Shown: positions 6,167-12,367, counted from the stretch's first letter. The stretch: 15,264 nt of DNA from CAYNFP01 sp964396655 (GCA_964396655.1 CAYNFP010000013.1:1-15264); one strand, 5' to 3'. Notes: generated by a model not told the origin, from the letters alone. Program-made: numbers and translations.

Positions 6167-7595
6167 GGATGTTTGGTTATTTCCACAAAATTCTTGTGAT
6201 ATTGAGCAATTTTTTGTTACTTTGAAATTGTTTGGTCAATTAAATGGTATAAATAGGAAAATGAACATACAACAAATATTGATGGAACAGCACTCTAAGA
6301 GTGGTACTTATCATCCTTATTCAGAACAATTGGTCGGATATGATATGTCATCTGCAAATCATAAAATTGATGAACCTCGCTTTTATGGAGCAATATATGA
6401 AACGACAAATAAAAAAATCCACGTAAGTACGTATGGTGAGCTTCTGATAAAATATGCGAACGATGTAGAAAAGAGAAATAAAATTTTTTTGTCTATGTTA
6501 TATAATATTCAATTTGACAATCCATACAAAAAAATGGAAAAATTTGATATATACCCAATAAGACTTATTTTCCAATTAATGATGGAAGAAAGATTGGGTA
6601 AAAATATTACGAATATTGAAATTGCATTTATTCTTTACAAAATCAAGAAAATTAATGATAGAAAAGACTATGATAAAATAGTTGGTGACATAATTGATTT
6701 TAGAAACTTATCTGCTGAAGAAAGATTATTTAAAATAACTGAAGACTCAACTCAATTTGTAATAAATTATGTTAGTTGTAATTATTTAATAAATATGCTA
6801 GTTGATTTGAATATTATCAATATGGAAAAGATAGATTACGGTTATATCATACAATCTAAAAAAAGAAAGTTACCAACGAAAATAACAGAAAGATTATTGT
6901 CTATTACTAAAAGCTATTCTAATTTTATTATTGCTTATAGCGAAAAATACACTATATATGATGAAACGAAAAAAATTGTTAGTTTACGAAACGATTGGAT
7001 TAGAGATATTTATAATAACGTTTCTGAAGAATTATTAATTGAAATTGGTGAGAAAGAAGATATTTATACTGAGTATATTCAGATACCAAAAATGCTATTA
7101 GATACTTCTATTGATAGTGAAAAGTGGTCGATTTTTGAAGAATATATTACAAAAAGTTTTAATCTTTTTGAAGATGTGGATGCGGAGACAATTGGTGGGC
7201 CTGGTGAGCCAGACTCATTATGCTTCTTTAGAAAAGAAAAAATTCATTTTGTTGCAGATGGGAAGTCAACTAATAAAAAATTATCTTCAATAAATGATGG
7301 AAGACTATTACAACATAGACAAAAATATAATGCTTTATATACCATTATTGTGACTCCAAGTTATGTGCCTGGGGCATTAAGAGATATTAATGGTGCTAAT
7401 ACTTGCATAATTACATCTTATTGTTTTTCAGATTTAATAACTAAGTATATTTTTAAACTTTATAAAAATCGTGAAGAATGTAGTTTTGAAACGATACATA
7501 ATCTAATTATCAATAATCTTGGAACAGATATTAGTGAAAAAATCTATTCAATGATTGATGAAAGACTAGGAATAGATATAGAAAATTTAGCTTAA
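6159..7595 (+). CDS. Type II restriction endonuclease, PD-(D/E)XK, AlwI-like
   Basis: This is the nuclease of the operon. Numbered from ATG 6159 (478 aa), a PD-(D/E)XK active site is visible at GEPDSLCFFRKEKIHFVADGKST: Asp352, then Asp367-Gly-Lys369, with acidic helix FEEYITKSF ahead (326-334). The N-terminal ~330 residues, starting DVWLFPQNSCDIEQF and including EPRFYGAIYETTNKKIHVSTYGELL, resemble the winged-helix DNA-recognition part of AlwI/BspD6I-type enzymes, with the nuclease at the C terminus. I favour ATG 6159 over GTG 6147: AGGTGA (6145-6150) lies 8 nt before it, and it gives an 8-nt overlap with M2, the same geometry as M1/M2. It would cut unmodified foreign DNA, probably at a fixed distance from an asymmetric site (type IIS). 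Nuclease role confident; family name moderate. Confidence 0.8.
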   Translation: MNRDVWLFPQNSCDIEQFFVTLKLFGQLNGINRKMNIQQILMEQHSKSGTYHPYSEQLVGYDMSSANHKIDEPRFYGAIYETTNKKIHVSTYGELLIKYANDVEKRNKIFLSMLYNIQFDNPYKKMEKFDIYPIRLIFQLMMEERLGKNITNIEIAFILYKIKKINDRKDYDKIVGDIIDFRNLSAEERLFKITEDSTQFVINYVSCNYLINMLVDLNIINMEKIDYGYIIQSKKRKLPTKITERLLSITKSYSNFIIAYSEKYTIYDETKKIVSLRNDWIRDIYNNVSEELLIEIGEKEDIYTEYIQIPKMLLDTSIDSEKWSIFEEYITKSFNLFEDVDAETIGGPGEPDSLCFFRKEKIHFVADGKSTNKKLSSINDGRLLQHRQKYNALYTIIVTPSYVPGALRDINGANTCIITSYCFSDLITKYIFKLYKNREECSFETIHNLIINNLGTDISEKIYSMIDERLGIDIENLA

Positions 7596-7618
7596 AACAA
7601 ATATGGTTTAAAAAGTAT

Positions 7619-7650
7619 AAAAATAGCATCAACTAATCGATGCTATTTTT
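7619..7650. terminator. Bidirectional terminator between endonuclease and YjzC-like genes
   Basis: AAAAATAGCATC (7619-7630) and GATGCTATTTTT (7639-7650) form a perfect 12-bp stem with an 8-nt loop. A and T runs flank the core on each side, so it works on both strands. It separates the restriction operon from the convergent minus-strand pair and marks the right edge of the accessory block. Confidence 0.85.
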
Positions 7651-7661
7651 AATATCTTATA

Positions 7662-7841
7662 CTATTTTTTGTGTTTTGTAGGATCTACTATTCGATATGT
7701 TTGATTTGGTTTAGGTGTTGGTGGAAAAGGTTCGTTTTTTACCACTGTTCTTTCTTTTCCAGTATTTCCGCCACGAGGTCCAATAATTTCAACTTGTGAT
7801 GATTTCGGAACGATTTCACCAGGTTTGTATGTCTTTGCCAT
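7662..7841 (-). CDS. yjzC: YjzC-family small protein (59 aa)
   Basis: This short gene reads MAKTYKPGEIVPKSSQVEI at its N terminus, passes through a glycine-rich GPRGGNTGKE turn, and ends FPPTPKPNQTYRIVDPTKHKK. The pattern KPGE..P.S...........FPPTP...Y..VDPTKH matches the small YjzC family of Bacillota, whose function is unknown. The ATG (complement of 7839-7841) follows a clear AAGGAG on the minus strand. The stop is TAG at 7662-7664. It lies 19 nt downstream of the 77-residue gene on the same strand, so they probably share a transcript. Confidence 0.8.
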   Translation of the reverse strand: MAKTYKPGEIVPKSSQVEIIGPRGGNTGKERTVVKNEPFPPTPKPNQTYRIVDPTKHKK

Positions 7842-7860
7842 AAAATGACTCCTTTCTTAA

Positions 7861-8094
7861 TTATTCGTTACTATTTTTGGGGCAGCAATAAGCACAGCCA
7901 TCTATGTCTTTTGCATAATCTGGGTATGTTTTTTTTGCATAGGCGATGGCTTCAGATGGTTTATTAAATTCGCCTAAATAAATAAAATTATTACCATTAG
8001 TATATTTGTAATAATATTGGCAAGTTTCTTTATGAACTTCATAATTTCCACCTTTTTCAATAGGTTGTTTGTTCCTATTTAAATAATATTTCAT
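7861..8094 (-). CDS. Small conserved-looking Cys protein (77 aa)
   Basis: The protein starts MKYYLNRNKQP, carries EVHKETC (His21, Cys25), a YLGEFNKPSEAIAYAKK segment and a C-terminal GCAYCCPKN (Cys67, Cys70, Cys71). I recall similar small proteins in many bacteria with the same EVH..C / YLG.F / A...AK / GC.YC layout, but know no assigned function. The His/Cys pattern suggests metal binding or a redox pair (inference). No signal peptide. AAAGGAGT lies just before the ATG. It is the first gene after a consensus minus-strand promoter and a long structured leader, with yjzC following it. Confidence 0.75.
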   Translation of the reverse strand: MKYYLNRNKQPIEKGGNYEVHKETCQYYYKYTNGNNFIYLGEFNKPSEAIAYAKKTYPDYAKDIDGCAYCCPKNSNE

Positions 8095-8111
8095 AAAACC
8101 TACTCCTTTCT

Positions 8112-8219
8112 AGAGATAGGTAAAATTTGTAAATTGTTAAAAAGCATTGACAAATTGTTTAAAATAATATACAATTTATTTAGATAAAAGATTTTTAACA
8201 ATCTATGTTTTCTATCTCT
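8112..8219 (-). promoter_or_regulatory. Structured 5' leader of the 77-aa/yjzC operon
   Basis: Three inverted repeats are nested around one centre: AGAGATAG/CTATCTCT (8112-8119 and 8212-8219), ATTGTTAAAAA/TTTTTAACAAT (8133-8143 and 8192-8202) and AAATTGT/ACAATTT (8152-8158 and 8171-8177). The minus-strand promoter predicts transcription starting near 8219, so the RNA would begin with the outer arm. Its partner would end immediately before the ribosome binding site (8099-8110). This could be a regulatory or stabilising leader, or an extended DNA operator. It matches no riboswitch I know. Confidence 0.45.
8147..8175 (+). promoter_or_regulatory. Plus-strand sigma-A promoter inside the leader
   Basis: TTGACA (8147-8152), 17 bp, TACAAT (8170-8175). 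It points right, opposite to the leader it lies in. No coding region follows before the terminator at 8330, so it would make a short noncoding RNA antisense to the leader start and promoter. The match is good, but AT-rich DNA makes false promoters common. Confidence 0.4.
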
Positions 8220-8225
8220 TTTTGA

Positions 8226-8253
8226 ATTATAACATAATTCTTTTTTTTGTCAA
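8226..8253 (-). promoter_or_regulatory. Consensus minus-strand promoter for the 77-aa/yjzC operon
   Basis: Read on the minus strand: TTGACA (8253-8248), 16 bp, TATAAT (8231-8226) with an upstream TG (extended -10). The predicted start is near 8219, giving a leader of about 125 nt. Confidence 0.75.
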
Positions 8254-8261
8254 TCAAAAAG

Positions 8262-8275
8262 CGAACATATATTCG
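8262..8275. promoter_or_regulatory. LexA-box-like site
   Basis: CGAACATATATTCG matches the Gram-positive SOS box (CGAACRNRYGTTYC) at 12 of 14 positions, differing at the central G and the last base. It lies 8 bp upstream of the -35 of the minus-strand promoter. No lexA gene is in the window. Confidence 0.3.
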
Positions 8276-8329
8276 ATGACGATTGTACTTGTTTATATAT
8301 AACTAATATTTAAAAAAGTTTACTTTTAC

Positions 8330-8366
8330 AAAGACTTTAAATCAATATGATTTAGGTCTTTTTTTG
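8330..8366 (+). terminator. Rho-independent terminator in the intergenic region
   Basis: AAAGAC-tt-TAAATC (8330-8343) pairs with GATTTA-g-GTCTTT (8349-8361) around loop AATAT, followed by a T-run. It would end a transcript from the plus-strand promoter at 8147. Confidence 0.7.
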
Positions 8367-8435
8367 TATTTGAAAAAGTATAATTGTTAGTTTCTAAATA
8401 TTTGAAAAGTATTTTGACTTTTTTAAAGAAAACCC

Positions 8436-8490
8436 TTGAGAAAATGAACAAACGTTTATATTATATTATGGAAAGGAGGTACCATAATAT
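8436..8490 (+). promoter_or_regulatory. Promoter plus inverted repeat framing a ribosome binding site
   Basis: TTGAGA (8436-8441), 17 bp, TATTAT (8459-8464) is a good sigma-A promoter. Overlapping its -10, ATATTATGG (8463-8471) and CCATAATAT (8482-8490) form a perfect 9-bp inverted repeat whose 10-base spacer contains AAAGGAGGT, an ideal ribosome binding site. The only frame it serves is a 7-codon one, TTG at 8490 to TAA at 8511-8513 (METITIK). The stretch from 8514 to 8571 shows nothing that I can support. Confidence 0.5.
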
Positions 8491-8571
8491 TGGAAACAAT
8501 TACTATTAAATAAAATTTAGAAATCCTTTTTATATTCCAATCATACATAATAATCAAAGATAAGTGTTTGC

Positions 8572-8599
8572 ATAGTTATTGACATATGTCAATAACTAT
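8572..8599. repeat. Perfect 28-bp palindrome (operator candidate)
   Basis: All 14 base pairs of 8572-8599 are self-complementary, centred between 8585 and 8586, with core TTGACATATGTCAA. It contains the -35 box of the DUF5320-DUF134 promoter, so a bound protein would block RNA polymerase. The DUF134 protein encoded in the same operon is the natural candidate (inference). No other copy was seen in the window. Confidence 0.7.
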
Positions 8600-8607
8600 A
8601 TTATAAT
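8579..8607 (+). promoter_or_regulatory. Consensus sigma-A promoter of the DUF5320-DUF134 operon
   Basis: TTGACA (8579-8584), exactly 17 bp, TATAAT (8602-8607): a perfect match to consensus and the strongest plus-strand promoter here. The predicted start is near 8614, giving a leader of about 18 nt with AGGAAGGAGG before the ATG at 8632. Confidence 0.85.
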
Positions 8608-8631
8608 TAATTTAGGAAGGAGGCAATTAAT

Positions 8632-8826
8632 ATGCCAAGATTTGATAGAACCGGTCCAAAAGGAATGGGACCTAATACGGGACGTGGAAAAGGAAAATGT
8701 AATTTAGATAGAAAAAATCTAAATGATAAAAGTATGAATCTTGAAACCGAAAAAAAAGAATTCGATTTAAGAAGCAATACCTTGGGTGAAGGTAAAAGAA
8801 GTAACCAGGGAAGGAATAATAGATAA
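8632..8826 (+). CDS. DUF5320-family small protein (64 aa)
   Basis: The N terminus MPRFDRTGPKGMGPNTGRGKGKC matches the signature of the DUF5320 family (MPRGDRTGPxGxGPxTGRGxGxC), small proteins often encoded next to DUF134 regulators and NifX/NifB-like iron-molybdenum-cofactor-type proteins in anaerobes. The remaining ~40 residues are highly charged and look disordered. Function unknown. The ATG follows AAGGAGG (8621-8627). The stop TAA shares its last base with the ATG of the DUF134 gene, so translation is coupled. No NifX-like partner follows here. Confidence 0.85.
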   Translation: MPRFDRTGPKGMGPNTGRGKGKCNLDRKNLNDKSMNLETEKKEFDLRSNTLGEGKRSNQGRNNR

Positions 8827-9116
8827 TGTCAAGGCCAAGAATGCATAGAAGGATTCAAGGAAGACCCCATTATAATGAATTTGGTCCAAAAGGAATTCCG
8901 AATAAGGAATATGTATATTTGCTTTTAGAAGAGTATGAAGTAATACGATTGATAGATTACAACGATAAGACTCAAGAACAGTGTGCTGCATCAATGCAAG
9001 TTGCTAGAACTACTGTTCAAAAAATATATAGCGATGCTAGAAAAAAAATATCAGAAGCTATTATTGAAGGAAAAACTTTAGTAATAACAGGAATAGATTT
9101 TAGTGAAGAAAAGTAA
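8826..9116 (+). CDS. DUF134-family DNA-binding protein
   Basis: This 96-residue protein starts MSRPRMHRRIQGRP and continues through YNEFGPKGIPNKEYVYLLLEEYEVIRLIDYNDKTQEQCAASMQVARTTVQKIYSDARKKISEAIIEGK (split here by eye into a short basic N terminus and a helical core). This is the DUF134 family, predicted DNA-binding proteins with a sigma-70 region-4-like HTH. The HTH is about 48-76, with recognition helix near ARTTVQKIYSDA. It overlaps the DUF5320 gene by one base and sits under a promoter whose -35 is inside a perfect palindrome, so it is a good candidate autoregulator. Confidence 0.88.
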   Translation: MSRPRMHRRIQGRPHYNEFGPKGIPNKEYVYLLLEEYEVIRLIDYNDKTQEQCAASMQVARTTVQKIYSDARKKISEAIIEGKTLVITGIDFSEEK

Positions 9117-9234
9117 AAATTAAAATTTTAAAATTCTTTTTAAATTTTGCTCATTTTAATACTTGTCTAATATGATATATAATATTTGATGAAAGTATTT
9201 AAATATAAAAAAAATTCTATATATTATTTAAAAG

Positions 9235-9243
9235 TGATATAAT
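9235..9243 (+). promoter_or_regulatory. Extended -10 promoter for the FecR-like gene
   Basis: TGaTATAAT at 9235-9243 lies 33 nt before ATG 9277, followed by AAGGAGGA as ribosome binding site. The -35 (near TTCTAT, 9215) is poor. The 160-bp gap from 9117 contains only AT-rich sequence otherwise. Confidence 0.55.
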
Positions 9244-9276
9244 TATATTAAGATACTATATTTTAAGGAGGATTAT

Positions 9277-10572
9277 ATGATAAAAAAAATGCCAAATATT
9301 AAATTAAATAAGAAAATGATAATAATTGGCTCTATTATTTTATTTGTCCTAATCATTGCTTTTACTATGTTGAAATTATTTGTTAGAAATGATTTTTATT
9401 TTAGTGAAAGTAAAATTGCTGATGATTCAGAAGAAGCATTAAAAGATTTATTTCAAAAATATGAAGAATCCAAGTCTAAGTTTTATGTATATGGAGAAGT
9501 AGGGTTATATGATAAAATATCTATGACAATGAACTGTGGTGATGAGGAAGAAACTGTAGAGTTATCAGAAGAGGCTACTATTGTTAATAATCACTGTATA
9601 CTATCAATTAAACCATCTGGCGGATATTTAACAGTATATATTGTTACTCCAGACTCATCTGTGATTTCTGTTAATTCATTTGATAGTCTGATATTGCAAG
9701 TTAATGCATATAAAAAAGAAACAAGAATTGTATTAGAAAGTGGAATAATTTACAATAGAATAGCTGAACAAAAAAATGGTAGCAAATTCTCTATTCAAAT
9801 TGCTAATCAAATTTTTGAAACTGAAGGTGCTCAAGAAATAAGTGCTTATGCCAGAACTTTAGATGGAAAATCTATGCAAATGTATTTTGAGCAATATATA
9901 ATTAATGCTGAAAAAAACTATGAAATAATTGGTGGTACTGGAGGTATTGCTAAATTCCAACCTATTACTGGTAAATTAAATACTAGAAACAGAAATGAAA
10001 CAAAAGTTGTGGAAACAGATAAATATAAAGATTTTGCATATTATAAAGGTGAGGAGTATAGTACTATTTTATTTGATGAAATCAGTGGATATATAAAAGA
10101 TCTTTATACATATTATGATTCTGAAAACAATGATTTTAAATATGCTCAAGGCAAATTAAATGACAATAAAGATTTGAATTTTATTGGTATTGCTAAAAAA
10201 GGTTCTAGGATTGATAAAGAAAAGTTAAACAAACAAATGAAGGAATATGTTGATTATTATACTAATAAAATAAAAAACGCAAATAATGAACAAGAGGAAA
10301 ATAATAATAGCAATAGTAATAGTAATAATGATGCGATAGAAGATTTTTGCAAGAAATATTATTCTCCAACAGGTGAACTTCAAATAGATCATATTACTTG
10401 GTGTCGTAGTGATTTGGGATTTAATGGAAATCCTGATGAATTACCAAAAGGAATTGAGGCGGAAGATTTCATATGGTGTGAATTTTGGTATAATGGCAAT
10501 TATATTGGTGTTGGGCCTGTGTATCAGCCTTGTGCCTTAAAATTAGGATGGGATGGAACATATACTAATTAG
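9277..10572 (+). CDS. Membrane-anchored FecR-like domain protein
   Basis: This 431-residue protein has a short basic N terminus, one membrane segment (about 14-36, IIIGSIILFVLIIAFTMLKLF) and an extracellular body. Residues ~117-200 resemble the FecR domain: YLTVYIVTPDSSVISVNSFDSLILQV, then TRIVLESGIIYNRI and FSIQIANQIFETEGAQEISAYA, the all-beta pattern of FecR-like proteins. A Glu/Asn/Ser linker (338-352, built on AATAGT-like repeats near 10303-10330) leads to a C-terminal module with four cysteines (358, 376, 401, 419) and several Trp, suggesting two disulfides. FecR proteins in other bacteria signal to sigma factors, but none is encoded nearby, so a surface or sensing role is only inferred. 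Monocistronic: own promoter and a terminator behind. Confidence 0.6.
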   Translation: MIKKMPNIKLNKKMIIIGSIILFVLIIAFTMLKLFVRNDFYFSESKIADDSEEALKDLFQKYEESKSKFYVYGEVGLYDKISMTMNCGDEEETVELSEEATIVNNHCILSIKPSGGYLTVYIVTPDSSVISVNSFDSLILQVNAYKKETRIVLESGIIYNRIAEQKNGSKFSIQIANQIFETEGAQEISAYARTLDGKSMQMYFEQYIINAEKNYEIIGGTGGIAKFQPITGKLNTRNRNETKVVETDKYKDFAYYKGEEYSTILFDEISGYIKDLYTYYDSENNDFKYAQGKLNDNKDLNFIGIAKKGSRIDKEKLNKQMKEYVDYYTNKIKNANNEQEENNNSNSNSNNDAIEDFCKKYYSPTGELQIDHITWCRSDLGFNGNPDELPKGIEAEDFIWCEFWYNGNYIGVGPVYQPCALKLGWDGTYTN

Positions 10573-10602
10573 AATGTAGATTTAGAAATCGGCGATGCTA
10601 TG

Positions 10603-10645
10603 AATAAAAAATTATGAATATAAAAGTTCATGGTTTTTATTTTTA
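10603..10645 (+). terminator. Terminator after the FecR-like gene
   Basis: AATAAAAA-att-ATGAA (10603-10618) pairs with TTCAT-gg-TTTTTATT (10627-10641) around an 8-nt loop, followed by more T. The stem is AT-rich with one internal mismatch loop, so efficiency is uncertain. Confidence 0.55.
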
Positions 10646-10678
10646 TAGAAATAATATATAATAATAATGAGGTATTTA

Positions 10679-11611
10679 ATGAATTATTGTAATAAAAAAA
10701 GCGGTGTGAAAAATAAACTATCTAATGATGAAAAAAAATATTTTGAAAAGTTACTTAGTAATAAGTATAAAGTATTAGGACAATTGGGAAGAAGCGGAAG
10801 TAGAAGTTCGGTTTATATGTTAAAGGGAGTTAATAAAGAAAAATATGTAATGAAAATATCAAATAGTTCAGATAATACTGAATGGATTATTAGTCAAAAA
10901 GAAGCAAGTTGCAAAATAAATTCTATATTTGATAAATATAAGGGAGATGTAAAAATTCCTAAGTATGTTAAAATAGGGAAAAATTTTGTGGTTGAAAAAT
11001 ATCTGGGTGAAGAATTAACGTATAAATTATATGATTCTCTTTGTGATGAGGAAAAGGATAAGATTGCAACAGATTTAGCTATTTTTTTGTGTTATTTACA
11101 TCAAAAAGATCCTCAAGATAGTATAGGAAAGCTATATCAATTAGATAAACCAACACTGGAGGAAGTTTATGATTATATTAATAATTATCTGGTAGAAGAA
11201 AAACGAAATGACTTGCGTAAGAAAATAGAGATGTTTAATAAAAGAGATAAGGAAGATGAAATAATAGTGATAACTCATGCAGATATTAGAAGTCAGAACT
11301 TATTATATGATAAGCAAACTAAATCATTAGCTGTAATAGATTTTGAATTACTTAGTGCAAAAAATATTTATCATGATTTTGTCCCTTTTGCGGCAGCTTC
11401 TTTTAACTTACCTTACCAATTATTATACAAAATGATTGATTATTATAATGAAATATCTAATTACAAAGTAGATGTATCAAAAGTAAAATTATTTCATGAA
11501 TTAGGAATTATACATGAATATGTTAGATGTGCTATGTATAGAAAAGAGGCAAGAAAAAATCTCCCTAAAGTGGTATCAATGATTGATAAAGCTATTTCAA
11601 ACTTACAGTAG
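10679..11611 (+). CDS. APH/choline-kinase-like phosphotransferase
   Basis: This protein (310 residues from ATG 10679) has the aminoglycoside-phosphotransferase/protein-kinase-like fold. A glycine-rich loop LGRSGSRSSVYML is followed by the ATP-binding Lys59 (YVMKIS). THADIRSQNLLYD (199-211) is the catalytic loop (Brenner motif, Asp202 and Asn207), and AVIDFE carries the metal-binding Asp221. I prefer ATG 10679 over 10667 because GAGGT (10669-10673) sits 5 nt before it and overlaps the earlier ATG; GAGGTATTTAATG-like starts recur at neighbouring genes. The substrate could be an aminoglycoside, choline, a sugar or a cell-surface compound. Nothing here shows antibiotic resistance. The -10 box TATAAT is near 10658. 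Confidence 0.85.
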   Translation: MNYCNKKSGVKNKLSNDEKKYFEKLLSNKYKVLGQLGRSGSRSSVYMLKGVNKEKYVMKISNSSDNTEWIISQKEASCKINSIFDKYKGDVKIPKYVKIGKNFVVEKYLGEELTYKLYDSLCDEEKDKIATDLAIFLCYLHQKDPQDSIGKLYQLDKPTLEEVYDYINNYLVEEKRNDLRKKIEMFNKRDKEDEIIVITHADIRSQNLLYDKQTKSLAVIDFELLSAKNIYHDFVPFAAASFNLPYQLLYKMIDYYNEISNYKVDVSKVKLFHELGIIHEYVRCAMYRKEARKNLPKVVSMIDKAISNLQ

Positions 11612-11635
11612 TTATATAATTATAACGATGATTAA

Positions 11636-11791
11636 ATCAACAAATATCAAATAAAACATGAGCATAATGTTTATGTTTTAAAAGGAATAGAAAGTCCATT
11701 TTCGAGTTATATAAGAAGTTTGCAAGATAAGTTAATTGATAATCCCGATTTGTTGTCTATTCTTCCTAAAAAAGAGAAAGGACATTATTAA
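11636..11791 (+). pseudogene. Startless coding remnant (about 51 codons)
   Basis: An open frame from just after a stop (11633-11635) to TAA at 11789-11791 encodes INKYQIKHEHNVYVLKGIES and ends KLIDNPDLLSILPKKEKGHY. It reads like protein (balanced residues, PFSSYIRSLQDKL) but has no ATG, GTG or placed TTG start with a ribosome binding site. It is followed by its own terminator. The likeliest reading is the C-terminal end of a gene whose front has been deleted. I do not recognise the parent family. Confidence 0.4.
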
Positions 11792-11828
11792 AAAGAATTG
11801 TAAAGTTAAAATTTTGGGATTCTTTTTT
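11790..11828 (+). terminator. Terminator behind the coding remnant
   Basis: AAAAAGAAT (11790-11798) pairs with ATTCTTTTT (11819-11827), with a T-run in the 3' arm and a 20-nt AT-rich loop. It overlaps the stop codon of the remnant. Confidence 0.55.
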
Positions 11829-11852
11829 ATATCTAAATCATTTATGAGTAAT

Positions 11853-11888
11853 AACTGTGAAATTTTACTTTCACAGTTTTGTTTTTTG
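11853..11888 (+). terminator. Second terminator upstream of the DUF3795 gene
   Basis: AACTGTGAAA (11853-11862) and TTTCACAGTT (11869-11878) form a perfect 10-bp stem with a 6-nt loop, followed by TTGTTTTTTG. It isolates the DUF3795 gene from upstream transcription; that gene's -10 (TATAAT, 11900-11905) follows directly. Confidence 0.8.
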
Positions 11889-11923
11889 TAAAATTATTAT
11901 ATAATCATATTATAGAGGTTTAT

Positions 11924-12367
11924 ATGGAATTAAATATAAATGAAGAAAAAGATTTAATTGCTCCCTGTGGTATGAACTGTAGCTTGTGTGTAGCATATAT
12001 TTTCAACAAATATGATTTAAATAAAGAAGGATTTCATAAAAAGTATTGTTCTGGTTGTATTGCTAGAGGGAAAAATTGTACTTTTGCTTTAGGAAAAAAA
12101 TGTGATTTAATAGCAACTGGGAAAATAAGATTTTGCTATGAATGCAATAAGTTTCCGTGTGAAAGCTTAAAAAGATTAGATAAAAGATACAAAACGAAAT
12201 ATAATTTAAGTATGATTGATAATTTAAAATATATTAAAGAAAATGGAATTGAACAATTTATAAAAAAAGAAAAGCAAAAATGGGAATGCAAAACATGCAG
12301 TGAATTAATTTGCTGTCATAATGGATTATGTTTAAATTGTCAAAAATTTTGTCCTAAAAAAAATTAA
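11924..12367 (+). CDS. DUF3795-family cysteine-rich protein
   Basis: This is a 147-residue protein with 17 cysteines. The N terminus APCGMNCSLCVAYI (13-26) is the DUF3795 signature, followed by YCSGCIARGKNC (41-52), KCDL (59-62) and FCYECNKFPCESLKRLD (70-86). A helical spacer and a second cysteine cluster (122-143, ECKTC..CC..LC..C..FC) complete it. The clusters suggest metal (zinc or iron-sulfur) binding; function is unknown. ATG 11924 is chosen because AGAGGT lies just upstream. An in-frame TTG at 11879 would start inside the terminator T-run and lacks a ribosome binding site. Soluble, with its own promoter (TATAAT at 11900-11905). Confidence 0.85.
   Translation: MELNINEEKDLIAPCGMNCSLCVAYIFNKYDLNKEGFHKKYCSGCIARGKNCTFALGKKCDLIATGKIRFCYECNKFPCESLKRLDKRYKTKYNLSMIDNLKYIKENGIEQFIKKEKQKWECKTCSELICCHNGLCLNCQKFCPKKN

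Noticed and set aside
7111..7293. Plus-strand 60-codon frame inside the endonuclease gene
   Set aside because: It is out of frame within the PD-(D/E)XK domain coding region and has no separate start signals.
8489..8541. ATTGGAA/TTCCAAT inverted pair
   Set aside because: A 7-bp pairing with a ~40-nt loop is expected by chance in such AT-rich DNA and no T-run follows directly.
8767..8994. Minus-strand 75-codon frame
   Set aside because: It is antisense to the well-supported DUF5320-DUF134 pair.
9122..9148. AAAATTT/AAATTTT pairing after the DUF134 gene as a terminator
   Set aside because: The stem is A-T only with no clean T-tract, so it cannot be distinguished from background.
10303..10330. 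AATAGT-like short repeat considered as a contingency locus
   Set aside because: The 3-base periodic repeat keeps the frame and encodes a flexible Asn/Ser linker; no phase-variation geometry is visible.
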